Source: JBGTLU01 sp041743935 (GTDB taxonomy: Bacteria; Bacteroidota; Bacteroidia; Sphingobacteriales; Sphingobacteriaceae). Taken from it: 64,000 nt of DNA. A program made the position numbers and the translations under genes. The stretch covers positions 62,001 through 126,000 of the forward strand of contig JBGTLU010000013.1 of assembly GCA_041743935.1 (NCBI GenBank), in the 5' to 3' direction. Below the pieces are notes generated by a model. That model had not been told where the DNA came from. It worked only from the letters and a program-made list of their open reading frames with translations, and did not search any database. Of this stretch, positions 17,884 to 25,838 are shown in pieces (within the stretch, counting starts at the first letter, position 1; each line of letters opens with the position of its first letter).

Positions 17884-18193
17884 GCAAGACGAAGTGGCAA
17901 TCTTTCTCTTGTCATCCTGAACTTGTTTCAGGATCTCTTAAAAGAACCAAGCGAACATTATCAGTTAAATTTTGGGAGTTTTTTAGGCCTTGTTACAATT
18001 TAGCATAGAAAGATGCCGAACAAATTTCGGCATGACTATTATTTTTGTCACCCTGAGCCCGTCGAAGGGTAAATTTGAGATTACTTTGCAACTTACAATA
18101 TTGACTGTTATTGGAGTATTTTTCACCCCTCCTCTTAATCTCCTCCCCATCCCGATGACTATCGGGAGGGAGGAGAGAGTTTTACGTCATAGC
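17884..18193 (+). repeat. Right copy of the 309/310-bp direct repeat
   Basis: Starts GCAAGACGAAGTGGCA and ends ACGTCATAGC. Same orientation as the copy at 16710-17018. Confidence 0.9.
18126..18179. repeat. Dispersed CCTCCTC/GAGGAGG palindrome, copy 2
   Basis: CCCCTCCTC ... CATCCCGATGACTATCGGGA ... GGAGGAGAG, same orientation as copy 1 and closer in sequence to the inverted copy at 45630-45682 (GATAGTCATCGGGATGGGGA). Confidence 0.85.
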
Positions 18194-18268
18194 GAAGTCT
18201 CGCTTCGCAATAACGGTAAATAGTTATTAATTCTCACTTCTTATTTCTCACTTTTTACTTTTCCCTTC

Positions 18269-19183
18269 CTAAATCCTAAATCCTCTTAAAAAATCAGAAA
18301 TGGATAATCGTTTTTTGCCTTGTAATTGCAGTTCGAGTAGGTGTATGTAGCCATCTGTGCAAGCTACTTTTAGATAGGATTTTCCGTCGCTAAGAAAGGT
18401 ACCGGGAGGTTCTTTTGGAGGTATTTTTTCTTTTTTAGTTTGATATATTTTGAGTGTTTGTTCCCTAAAAAGGCTAAAAGCAGTAGGATAGGGACTTAAA
18501 CCTCTAATGAAATTATGTATTTCATCTACCGATTGGTTCCAATCTACCAAACAATCGTCTTTAAAAATTTTAGGTGCATGTTTTAACGTCTTTGGGTCAA
18601 GACTTTTTTGTGGAAGCTCGCTGTAGCTATTATTTTCAATGGCTCTCACCGTTTTTAATACTAATTGTGCCCCAATTTGCATTAATCTATCGTGTAATTC
18701 GCCAGCAGTTTCATCGGCATTTATTGCTGTTTTTTCTTGAAAAAGAATGTTGCCGGTATCAATTTCCTGTTGTAGGAAAAAGGTAGTTACCCCCGTTTCT
18801 TTCTCGCCATTAATAATTGCCCAATTTATGGGTGCAGCTCCACGGTATTGTGGGAGTAAGGAAGAGTGTAAATTAAAGGTGCCTTTTGGCGGCATGTTCC
18901 AAACTAATTCTGGCAACATTCTAAATGCTACCACGATTTGTAAATCGGCACGTAGGTTTTTTAATTCTGCTAAAAATTCTGAGTTTTTTAGTTTTTCGGG
19001 TTGCAATACAGGCAAACCAACACTAAGCGCATACTTTTTTATGGCAGATTCGTGCATTTGCTGGCCTCTGCCTGCTGGTTTATCTGGCGAGGTTATCACC
19101 CCCACAATGTTGTAGTTATTTTCTACTAAAATATTTAAGGATGGCACTGCAAACTCAGGTGTGCCCATAAAAATTATCCTCAT
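18269..19183 (-). CDS. fmt: Methionyl-tRNA formyltransferase
   Basis: Formylates initiator Met-tRNA. The 304 residues have the family's N-terminal RIIFMGTPEFAVPSL, the catalytic region with NLHSSLLPQYRGAAPINWAI (Asn and His of the active site, the SLLP folate loop) and GVTTFFLQQEIDTGNI, followed by the C-terminal barrel. The start ATG overlaps by four bases the stop of the NamZ-like gene upstream, indicating coupling. Confidence 0.97.
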   Translation of the reverse strand: MRIIFMGTPEFAVPSLNILVENNYNIVGVITSPDKPAGRGQQMHESAIKKYALSVGLPVLQPEKLKNSEFLAELKNLRADLQIVVAFRMLPELVWNMPPKGTFNLHSSLLPQYRGAAPINWAIINGEKETGVTTFFLQQEIDTGNILFQEKTAINADETAGELHDRLMQIGAQLVLKTVRAIENNSYSELPQKSLDPKTLKHAPKIFKDDCLVDWNQSVDEIHNFIRGLSPYPTAFSLFREQTLKIYQTKKEKIPPKEPPGTFLSDGKSYLKVACTDGYIHLLELQLQGKKRLSISDFLRGFRI

Positions 19184-20367
19184 GGGTATAAAAGATATTT
19201 GTTGCGGATAGATTTGAACTCAACTAATCCGGGTTGCCAACTAGCCCTTATTTCTGCTTCTGATTTACCTGCTATGATTTGTTTTCGCAATTCAGCAGTG
19301 CCAGCTAATCGTTCAAAAAACGGAATAAAAAATTTCTCTTTCTCTGGAAATTGTCGGTAAAAATCGATTAACCAACCTAGGTTTATTTGCTTAGCTGTTT
19401 TTATATTTTCGATTTCATATCCTCTTAAATCTATACCAAAGCATATTTTATTTTCATGTGGTGGATTTTTACTCATGCCAACAATACTTACCGGAGTAAA
19501 TTCAAAAGGTTGACTTTTTAGATCGGGATGACCTAAAACCTGAAAAGGAAAATAAGTACCTCTGCCCATGCTCATCACCGTTCCTTCAAACAAACACAAG
19601 GATGGATATAAATAAATAGATTGTTGATTTGGGAGATTTGGGGAGGGTTTTATGGGTAGGATATATTCGGCATCTCGGTTGTAATTTTTCATTGGAATAA
19701 CAGATAAAGAACAAGTTGCCTTGTTTTCTAGCCATCCTTCGCCATTCATCATTTTCGCATATTCTCCCACGGTAAGTCCGTGCACAATGGGCACGGGATG
19801 CATCCCCACAAAAGATTTAAAATTACTTTCTAGTATTGGTCCATCAACATAAAACCCATTCGGATTTGGTCGGTCAAAAACCATAACTTCTACTTTATTT
19901 TCGGCACAAGCTTCCATTACATAATGAAGTGTAGAAATGTAGGTGTAAAACCGTGCTCCAACGTCTTGAATATCAAAAATTACAATATCTACACCTTTTA
20001 AATTTTCTGCAGAAGGCTTTCGTTGCGAGCCATATAATGAAATGAGGGGTAGTCCGGTACGATCATCTATGCTGTTGGCAATTTTCTCGCCGGCATCTGC
20101 ATCACCTCTAAAACCGTGCTCAGGAGCAAAAATATATTTAATGTTTACCCCCAATGCCAATAAACTATCTACCAGGTGAGTGGAATGTATTACCGAAGTT
20201 TGGTTAACCACCAAAGCCACTGTTTTATCTTTTAAAAGGGGGAGATAAACAGCAGTTTGTTCTGCGCCAAGTTGTAATTTTTTGGTTTGGATGGGATGCT
20301 TTGCATTACATGCAAAGACGGTAGATAATAAAACAGAAAGAAAGACTAATTTTATACGGCTGTGCAT
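19180..20367 (-). CDS. NamZ-like exo-beta-N-acetylmuramidase (DUF1343)
   Basis: A 395-residue exported protein; the signal sequence ends with a lipobox-like VFACN, so it is probably a lipoprotein. Family motifs include FAPEHGFRGDADAGE, LPLISLYGS, IFDIQDVGARFYTYISTLHY and VFDRPNPN, characteristic of the DUF1343/NamZ family, which removes terminal MurNAc from peptidoglycan fragments. That activity is established for family members; for this copy it is by homology. Its stop overlaps the fmt start by four bases. Confidence 0.9.
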   Translation of the reverse strand: MHSRIKLVFLSVLLSTVFACNAKHPIQTKKLQLGAEQTAVYLPLLKDKTVALVVNQTSVIHSTHLVDSLLALGVNIKYIFAPEHGFRGDADAGEKIANSIDDRTGLPLISLYGSQRKPSAENLKGVDIVIFDIQDVGARFYTYISTLHYVMEACAENKVEVMVFDRPNPNGFYVDGPILESNFKSFVGMHPVPIVHGLTVGEYAKMMNGEGWLENKATCSLSVIPMKNYNRDAEYILPIKPSPNLPNQQSIYLYPSLCLFEGTVMSMGRGTYFPFQVLGHPDLKSQPFEFTPVSIVGMSKNPPHENKICFGIDLRGYEIENIKTAKQINLGWLIDFYRQFPEKEKFFIPFFERLAGTAELRKQIIAGKSEAEIRASWQPGLVEFKSIRNKYLLYP

Positions 20368-20413
20368 TTAGGAATTTTTAAACACCTTTGTGCTTCGAAA
20401 TTGCTAAAAAATA

Positions 20414-21631
20414 TTGAATACCGAACTATTTATTGCTAAACGTATTTCTCAAAAAGGGAGTAAAAAATATGCACGTTTAATTGTATATATTGCTATTTCA
20501 GGAATTGCTTTGGGCATTGCCGTAATGCTCACTTCGGTAGCGATTGTTCGAGGTTTTAAGTCAGAAATCAAGAATAAAGTAAATGGCTTTAGCGGTAGTA
20601 TTCAAATAAATCGATTTGATTTAAATAATTCTTTAGAAACATCGGCATTTGATTTAGAAGACGGATTATTAAACGACATAAAATCTATTAACAATGTCAA
20701 ATCTGTACATCCGTATGCTACAAAAGCAGGATTATTGCGTGCGAATGAAGAAATTGAAGGCATCATTTTTAAAGGAATTGATGAGAATTACACACAAGAA
20801 TTTTTAAAGAATAGAATCATTGCAGGCTCGTTTCCAACCTACGTTGCTGATTCAATATCCACCCAAATTTTACTATCTGAGTACACCGCAAACAGATTAA
20901 AATTAGAAGTAGGGGATGATGTGTTGATGTATTTTATACAGGAGCCAATTCGTAGAAGAAAATTAACCGTTTCGGGAATTTTTAAAACCGGAATAACGGA
21001 GTTGGATAAAAACTATTTAATTGGCGATTGGAAAGAAATTAAACGATTAAATGAGTGGGGAGAAAACACCATTGGTGGTATTGAAATTCATTTACATAAC
21101 ACAGAATTGCTGAGGTTTACACAGCAAACGTTATTAAAGAAATTGCCAATTTATTTGCAAAGTACTACGGCAGAGCAACAATACGATCTATTGTACGATT
21201 GGCTTTCTTTATTGGATATTAATGCAGATGTTATTCTTATTTTAATGTTGTTGGTTGCTGGTATAAATATGATTTCGGCATTGTTGATTTTGATTTTAGA
21301 GCGAACGGCAACCATTGGAATTTTGAAGGCTTTGGGTGCAAGTAATTTTAGTATTCGAAAAATATTCTTGTACCACGCTACCTATTTAATCCTCATTGGA
21401 TTGTTAATTGGAAATGCCATTGGGATAAGTTTTTGTCTTTTACAGCAAAAGTTTAAATGGCTAAAATTAGACCCAGAATCGTATTACATGCAGTATGTAC
21501 CGATTGAATTTTCGTGGGTTACATTAGCTTTATTAAACGTAGGCACAGTTATCATTTGTTTGTTAATGCTACTCATTCCATCCATGTTGGTCAGTAGAAT
21601 AACACCTGTAAAAGCGATACGGTTTAAATAA
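20414..21631 (+). CDS. LolC/LolE-type ABC transporter permease (FtsX family)
   Basis: A 405-residue inner membrane protein with an N-terminal membrane segment (about 24-46, YIAISGIALGIAVMLTSVAI), a large periplasmic domain and three C-terminal segments (about 272-400) containing the FtsX signature MLLVAGINMISALLILILERT. Such permeases work in lipoprotein sorting in LolCDE; no ATPase gene is adjacent. The start is TTG: an in-frame TAA lies three codons upstream and no nearer ATG is available, so TTG is well supported. A CACCTTTG sequence near 20385 could be its promoter element. Confidence 0.88.
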   Translation: MNTELFIAKRISQKGSKKYARLIVYIAISGIALGIAVMLTSVAIVRGFKSEIKNKVNGFSGSIQINRFDLNNSLETSAFDLEDGLLNDIKSINNVKSVHPYATKAGLLRANEEIEGIIFKGIDENYTQEFLKNRIIAGSFPTYVADSISTQILLSEYTANRLKLEVGDDVLMYFIQEPIRRRKLTVSGIFKTGITELDKNYLIGDWKEIKRLNEWGENTIGGIEIHLHNTELLRFTQQTLLKKLPIYLQSTTAEQQYDLLYDWLSLLDINADVILILMLLVAGINMISALLILILERTATIGILKALGASNFSIRKIFLYHATYLILIGLLIGNAIGISFCLLQQKFKWLKLDPESYYMQYVPIEFSWVTLALLNVGTVIICLLMLLIPSMLVSRITPVKAIRFK

Positions 21632-21640
21632 GTTGGTTGT

Positions 21641-21663
21641 CATCCTGAGCCTGTCGAAGGATG
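21641..21663. repeat. Dispersed CATCCTGAGC...GTCGAAGGATG palindrome
   Basis: CATCCT and AGGATG form the stem around GAGCCTGTCGA, the same unit that forms the terminator at 8355-8396. It lies just after the permease stop and may end that transcript. The following 150 bases contain GTCATTGC/AGCGAGAATCC-type repeat fragments. Confidence 0.75.
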
Positions 21664-21825
21664 AGGTATGAGGTGTCACCCTTTGGCCGTCATTGCAAGT
21701 CGCCAACGGCGATGAAGCAATCCCTATAATAGAACAGATTGTTTCGTCGTCTCGTAGTGATGCTTCGCTACAGCGAGAATCCTCTCAATGACGGCGTTAA
21801 TTGTCATCCAAAGCAAGTCGAAGAA

Positions 21826-22164
21826 TTATCTAAAATTCCTAAACCCTACAGCAAAAGCTCGGTTTTGGTCGCTAATACTAATGGTTATGACCGCTTGTTT
21901 GCCGGTAGTACAATTACATGCCGTGCAATTTGCATCATTTGGAGTATTGCTATTTTCTATTCGTATACTGAAAACTACCACTCGGCTAGTGCGAAGGAAT
22001 TCTGTGATATTAGCTTTCAGTTCGGTTTCGTTGGCTCCATTTTGCCAAGGATCATTGCATTGAGTTAGCTCATAAAACATATTTACCAAGTTACTGCTCG
22101 TTCTTTCGCAGCTATTTAAGGTTATTAATCCGATGATGGATAATAGAATTACAATTTTTTTCAT
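21826..22164 (-). CDS. Small putative lipoprotein
   Basis: A 112-residue frame starting MKKIVILLSIIGLITLNSCE, a good lipoprotein signal with the lipid-bearing Cys at about position 19. The mature part is short, with a CTACNCTTG cysteine cluster; no family recognised. It is preferred to the overlapping plus-strand frames because only it has a coherent export signal. Its 3' end runs into repeat-like sequence, so the C-terminus may be recent. Confidence 0.6.
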   Translation of the reverse strand: MKKIVILLSIIGLITLNSCERTSSNLVNMFYELTQCNDPWQNGANETELKANITEFLRTSRVVVFSIRIENSNTPNDANCTACNCTTGKQAVITISISDQNRAFAVGFRNFR

Positions 22165-22276
22165 TTTTTCATTTGTTAAATTGTTGAACTGTTGAATTGT
22201 TTAGAAATTTTCATAATTCATAATTCAAATTTCTCACTTCTCATTTCTCACTTCTCACTTCACATTTCTTCTAGTC

Positions 22277-23056
22277 TCATAAAAACTTCGCTTCTTCCCA
22301 AAAAACATCCATTTCTGCCAAAGTCATGTCTTTTAAACTTTTGCCATTTTCTGATGCTTTTTGTTCTAAATATTTAAATCTTTTGATGAATTTTTTATTG
22401 GTACGTTCCAATGCATCTTCCGGATTTACGTTTATGAAGCGAGCATAGTTTATCAAGGAAAATAATAAATCGCCAAATTCTGCTTCTGCTTTTTCTTTGT
22501 TGATTTTATCGGCATCAATCGCATTAAATTCAGCATGAAACTCTTGCATTTCTTCTTCTACTTTTGCCCAAACTTGTTCTTTTTTCTCCCAATCAAAACC
22601 AACGCCTCTTGCTTTTTCTTGTATACGCCAGGCTTTAATAATGGCTGGTAATGAATTCGGAACTCCTTCCAATACAGATTTATTCCCTTCTTTAAGTTTT
22701 AATTGTTCCCAATTCCTTTTTACATCTTCTTCGCCATTGACTTTAACATCTCCGTAAATGTGCGGATGTCTGCTAACCAATTTATCGCATATCCCTTGAA
22801 TAACGCTGGTAATATCAAAATCATTTGTTTCTGAACCAATTTTTGCATAAAAAACTAAATGCAGCATCAAATCGCCAATTTCTTTTTTAATTTCTAGCAT
22901 ATCGCCATTTAAAATGGCATCCGAAAGTTCATACGTTTCTTCAATGGTTAAATGCCTTAAGCTCTCCATGGTTTGCTTCTGATCCCAAGGACATTGAGCA
23001 CGCAATTCGTCCATGATGTTTAAAAGTCGTTCAAAAGCTTGTAGTCTTGGGTCCAT
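22277..23056 (-). CDS. mazG: Nucleoside triphosphate pyrophosphohydrolase
   Basis: Hydrolyses (d)NTPs to NMP and pyrophosphate as a house-cleaning enzyme. The 259 residues hold two MazG domains; the first shows CPWDQKQTMESLRHLTIEETYEL with the metal-binding EExxE pattern and the following GDLMLHLVF, the second has WAKVEEEMQEF and EFGDLLFSLINYAR. Length and motifs are typical. Single gene with AT-rich simple repeats on each side. Confidence 0.95.
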   Translation of the reverse strand: MDPRLQAFERLLNIMDELRAQCPWDQKQTMESLRHLTIEETYELSDAILNGDMLEIKKEIGDLMLHLVFYAKIGSETNDFDITSVIQGICDKLVSRHPHIYGDVKVNGEEDVKRNWEQLKLKEGNKSVLEGVPNSLPAIIKAWRIQEKARGVGFDWEKKEQVWAKVEEEMQEFHAEFNAIDADKINKEKAEAEFGDLLFSLINYARFINVNPEDALERTNKKFIKRFKYLEQKASENGKSLKDMTLAEMDVFWEEAKFL

Positions 23057-23200
23057 GGGTTGTTGGTTTTTGGTTGTTGATGTGTTTAGAAAGTTCAGTC
23101 GCGTAGCGATGCTTCGCTATCGCGAGTTTAGAAAGTTTAGTTGATTTTTAATGTCATCCAAAATTCAAAATTCTCATTTCATATTTCTCATTTCTAAAAT

Positions 23201-23881
23201 TCACATCTTCACTGCTCTGCACATTTCTCTTTTGCCAGCAGCTCCTTTTGGTTTACTGACTATAAAATGCATTGATTTTAAACATCTATTTAATTTTCCG
23301 GTGATGCTGTAGGTGACAAATACACCACCCGGTTTCAGATGTTTACAAACATGTTCAATTACATTTTCTTGCCACATTTCGGGTTGTGTGTTAGGAGCAA
23401 ATGCATCGTAATAAATTATATCTACCAATTCATCTAGCTCAACTAATTGTGCTGCGATGTTATCTACTTTTAAAAAAATGGATGGAGTGATTTCGGTAGA
23501 AGCATGGTAAATATTAGAATAATTTTTACTGTACGATTGCCAAATATCTTCTGCTTTAATCCAATCAGCATAATTGCTCGAATGAATAAAATGTTCGGGA
23601 ACAGGTCTGGTTTCTAGACCTCGATAATGTAATGGTATGTTGTGTTGATGTGCATAATCTGCCGAAACCAAAAAATTCAATCCTGTTCCAAAGCCAACTT
23701 CTAAAATTTTTACTGTTTTGTTTGGATTATTCTTTAGGTAGAAATCCATACCTGCTTCTACAAAAACATGTTTTGCTTCTTGAATTGCACCATTTGTGGA
23801 ATGAAAAGTTTGATTGTATTCTGTATCGAAAAAGGTAGCACTACCATCGAGGGTTGGCAATAATTTTAGACCAGTGTTCAA
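23201..23881 (-). CDS. mnmD: tRNA U34 methyltransferase MnmD
   Basis: Stand-alone version of the methyltransferase half of MnmC, which finishes 5-methylaminomethyl-2-thiouridine at tRNA wobble position 34. Motifs: NGAIQEAKHVFVEAG, the SAM loop ILEVGFGTGLNFLVS, and YYDAFAPNTQPEMW. An ATG at 23917 would add 12 residues and overlap the rhodanese gene by 40 bases; the TTG at 23881 gives a TTGA overlap with that gene's stop and an N-terminus (NTGLKLLPTLDGSATFF) matching the family, so it is preferred. Third gene of a minus-strand operon with two sulfur-transfer proteins. Confidence 0.9.
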   Translation of the reverse strand: MNTGLKLLPTLDGSATFFDTEYNQTFHSTNGAIQEAKHVFVEAGMDFYLKNNPNKTVKILEVGFGTGLNFLVSADYAHQHNIPLHYRGLETRPVPEHFIHSSNYADWIKAEDIWQSYSKNYSNIYHASTEITPSIFLKVDNIAAQLVELDELVDIIYYDAFAPNTQPEMWQENVIEHVCKHLKPGGVFVTYSITGKLNRCLKSMHFIVSKPKGAAGKREMCRAVKM

Positions 23882-24375
23882 TTCACTTTTTCTCCTTTCC
23901 AAACCCACTGCCCCCATTTGGAATTATAGGTGTGTATTTTCGGAGTGATGTTTCCTTGTAAATCTATCACAGGATTATCTTTATTTACCCATTCGAAAAT
24001 GCTACCATATAAATTAAACACGTTAGAATAACCTGCTTTTTTAAGCATTTCGCCAATTCGTTCGCTTCGGTAGCCAACAGAGCAGTACAATACAATGGTT
24101 TGAGTTTTTGGAATATCTGCAATGCTTTGTAATTTAAAATCTTTATAGCCTACGTAACGTGCCCCTTTAATATGACTAACTTCAAATTCTTCCAACTCTC
24201 TTGTATCCAATAATGCAACATCCATCGTTTTTTTCAATTCATCCACTGTAATTAGCGGGATAGTATTTTTATACATACCGTCAAGCATTTTATGAAAACT
24301 AGCCTCATTTTGCTGACTGTATATGCAACTATATAGGAAGGTTAATGGAAAAAACAATAATAATTTTTTAAACAT
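23878..24375 (-). CDS. Secreted single-domain rhodanese-like protein
   Basis: A 165-residue protein with a signal sequence ending FLYSCIYSQ (possible lipoprotein, Cys at about 17) and one rhodanese domain. The active-site loop YCSVGYRSERIG carries the cysteine expected to hold the persulfide. As it is exported, it probably acts in the periplasm or on the membrane. Overlaps the persulfide-dioxygenase-like gene by eight bases and MnmD by four, so the three are one operon. Confidence 0.85.
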   Translation of the reverse strand: MFKKLLLFFPLTFLYSCIYSQQNEASFHKMLDGMYKNTIPLITVDELKKTMDVALLDTRELEEFEVSHIKGARYVGYKDFKLQSIADIPKTQTIVLYCSVGYRSERIGEMLKKAGYSNVFNLYGSIFEWVNKDNPVIDLQGNITPKIHTYNSKWGQWVWKGEKVN

Positions 24376-25717
24376 GATTTAATTTTAAGGGTTGATATTT
24401 GGTAATATGGGTACTAAAATCTAAAGCACTAACGCCCAAAACCGATTCTACAATACTGCTTCCGGCAGCCGAGCGGTAACCGCCCGCACAATGTATCATG
24501 ATTGGTTTATCGGTAGGTATTTCGTGTGCACGTTCTCTCAGTTCAGGTAGTGGAATTTCAATTACCGGTTGAAAGTACTTGCTAAGTTTGCTTTCTCCAT
24601 AATTCCGAATATCTACAACGGTATAATCCGATATATTTGTTTCAAACTCTGCTAAATCAAATCTTTTCGACTTTACTAATCCAACGTTTGGACATAAAAA
24701 GGCAGCTTCAATGAAAGATTCATAGCCTATTTTCGAAGATTTTTTTATCAAAATTTCCAAATTCTCCTTCGTATCAGAGATTAAATAAAATTTCTCATTT
24801 GGACCAATTATGGAGCCTAACCAGGTTTCAAACTTTCCGCCATCTTGCAAATTTATAGCACCCGGTAAATGCCCATCCTTAAAATCAACTTCTGCTCTTC
24901 CATCAATAATTAAAATATCTTTTTTTAGGGTAGATGTATTTTCAATTCTGGGTACTGCAGCAATACTTTCTTGCAAGTTAGGTGCTCCTTTTTTGTTTAC
25001 ATCTACATTGTACCCAAAATATTTTGGTACAAATGGTTGGTCTTCGGTAAGAATTTTCACAAATTCTTCTTCCGTCATGGGTTGTAATGCATAATTGCTG
25101 ATGCGTTGTGCGCCAATGGTACTGCTTAAATCGGTGCTTAAATTCTTACCGCATAGCGAACCTGCACCATGCGATGGATACACCAAAACATCGTCACTTA
25201 AAGCCAAAAGTTTATCTCTTGATTGATACATGGCTTTGGCCAATTCCTCTCTTTTTGCGGTAATATTACCGGCACTTTCACGTAAATCGGGCCTGCCAAC
25301 ATCACCAATAAATAAAGTATCTCCAGTAAAAACAGCATGGTCTATTCCATTCTCATCTTCCAAAATAATACAAATACTATCTGGCGAATGTCCAGGTGTA
25401 TTTATTGCTTTTAGGCGGATGTTGCCAATTGCAATTACATCACCTTCATCGAAAGTTGTATGAGGATATTCTGCCCCAATTAGTTTGCTGGCATATATGG
25501 TTGCACCGGTATGCTCATAAATTTCTAAGTGCGAGCTTATAAAATCGGCATGCGGATGAGTTTCTATTACTCCTACAATAACAGCATTATGTCGTTGTGC
25601 AAAATCGTAATACGGTTTCGGATTTCTTTCCGGGTCTATTAGTACTATTTTTTTATCGTTTAGTATAGCGTATGAAGCATGTGCTAAGCCTTTGTCGTAG
25701 AATTGCTCTATCTGCAT
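24368..25717 (-). CDS. MBL-fold hydrolase fused to two rhodanese domains (persulfide dioxygenase-like)
   Basis: From the ATG at 25717 the protein has 449 residues. The N-terminal metallo-beta-lactamase domain shows THPHADFISSH, the TPGHSPDS turn and DTLFIGDVGRPDL, as in persulfide dioxygenases (ETHE1/CstB-like). Two rhodanese domains follow; the first lacks a clear active Cys (LISDTKENLE), the second keeps IHCAGGYRSAAG. The longer frame to 25861 is not used because the family N-terminus is MQIEQFYDKGLAHASY. It likely oxidises thiol persulfides; the neighbours fit sulfur handling. Confidence 0.9.
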   Translation of the reverse strand: MQIEQFYDKGLAHASYAILNDKKIVLIDPERNPKPYYDFAQRHNAVIVGVIETHPHADFISSHLEIYEHTGATIYASKLIGAEYPHTTFDEGDVIAIGNIRLKAINTPGHSPDSICIILEDENGIDHAVFTGDTLFIGDVGRPDLRESAGNITAKREELAKAMYQSRDKLLALSDDVLVYPSHGAGSLCGKNLSTDLSSTIGAQRISNYALQPMTEEEFVKILTEDQPFVPKYFGYNVDVNKKGAPNLQESIAAVPRIENTSTLKKDILIIDGRAEVDFKDGHLPGAINLQDGGKFETWLGSIIGPNEKFYLISDTKENLEILIKKSSKIGYESFIEAAFLCPNVGLVKSKRFDLAEFETNISDYTVVDIRNYGESKLSKYFQPVIEIPLPELRERAHEIPTDKPIMIHCAGGYRSAAGSSIVESVLGVSALDFSTHITKYQPLKLNHV

Positions 25718-25804
25718 TTTAAGTGTATATGATAAGTAAGCAACCAAAAATACAGAATTGTTTGGGCAAGAGTAAACAAAAGTAGATTTTAGTCTATAGA
25801 ATTC

Positions 25805-25812
25805 TATTTTTG
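25805..25812 (+). promoter_or_regulatory. Predicted -7 box (TATTTTTG) for valS
   Basis: TATTTTTG matches TAnnTTTG, 26 bases before the ATG at 25839, in the spacer between the divergent sulfur operon and valS. Confidence 0.4.
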
Positions 25813-25838
25813 CATTTCCTTGAATTTTAAAATTGATA

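Larger units (their letters stand above)
17792..18268. other. Gene-free repeat stretch right of the 17.1-kb gene
   Basis: About 90 bases of plain upstream sequence, then the second copy of the 310-bp repeat and an AT-rich tail (TTCTCACTTCTTATTTCTCA) before fmt. The frame at 17990-18223 is a duplicate of the one at 16815-17045 and is repeat-encoded. Confidence 0.7.

Noticed and set aside
21739..22068. Plus-strand open frame of 109 codons
   Set aside because: It is antisense to the small lipoprotein gene, has no signal or domain, and begins in repeat sequence.
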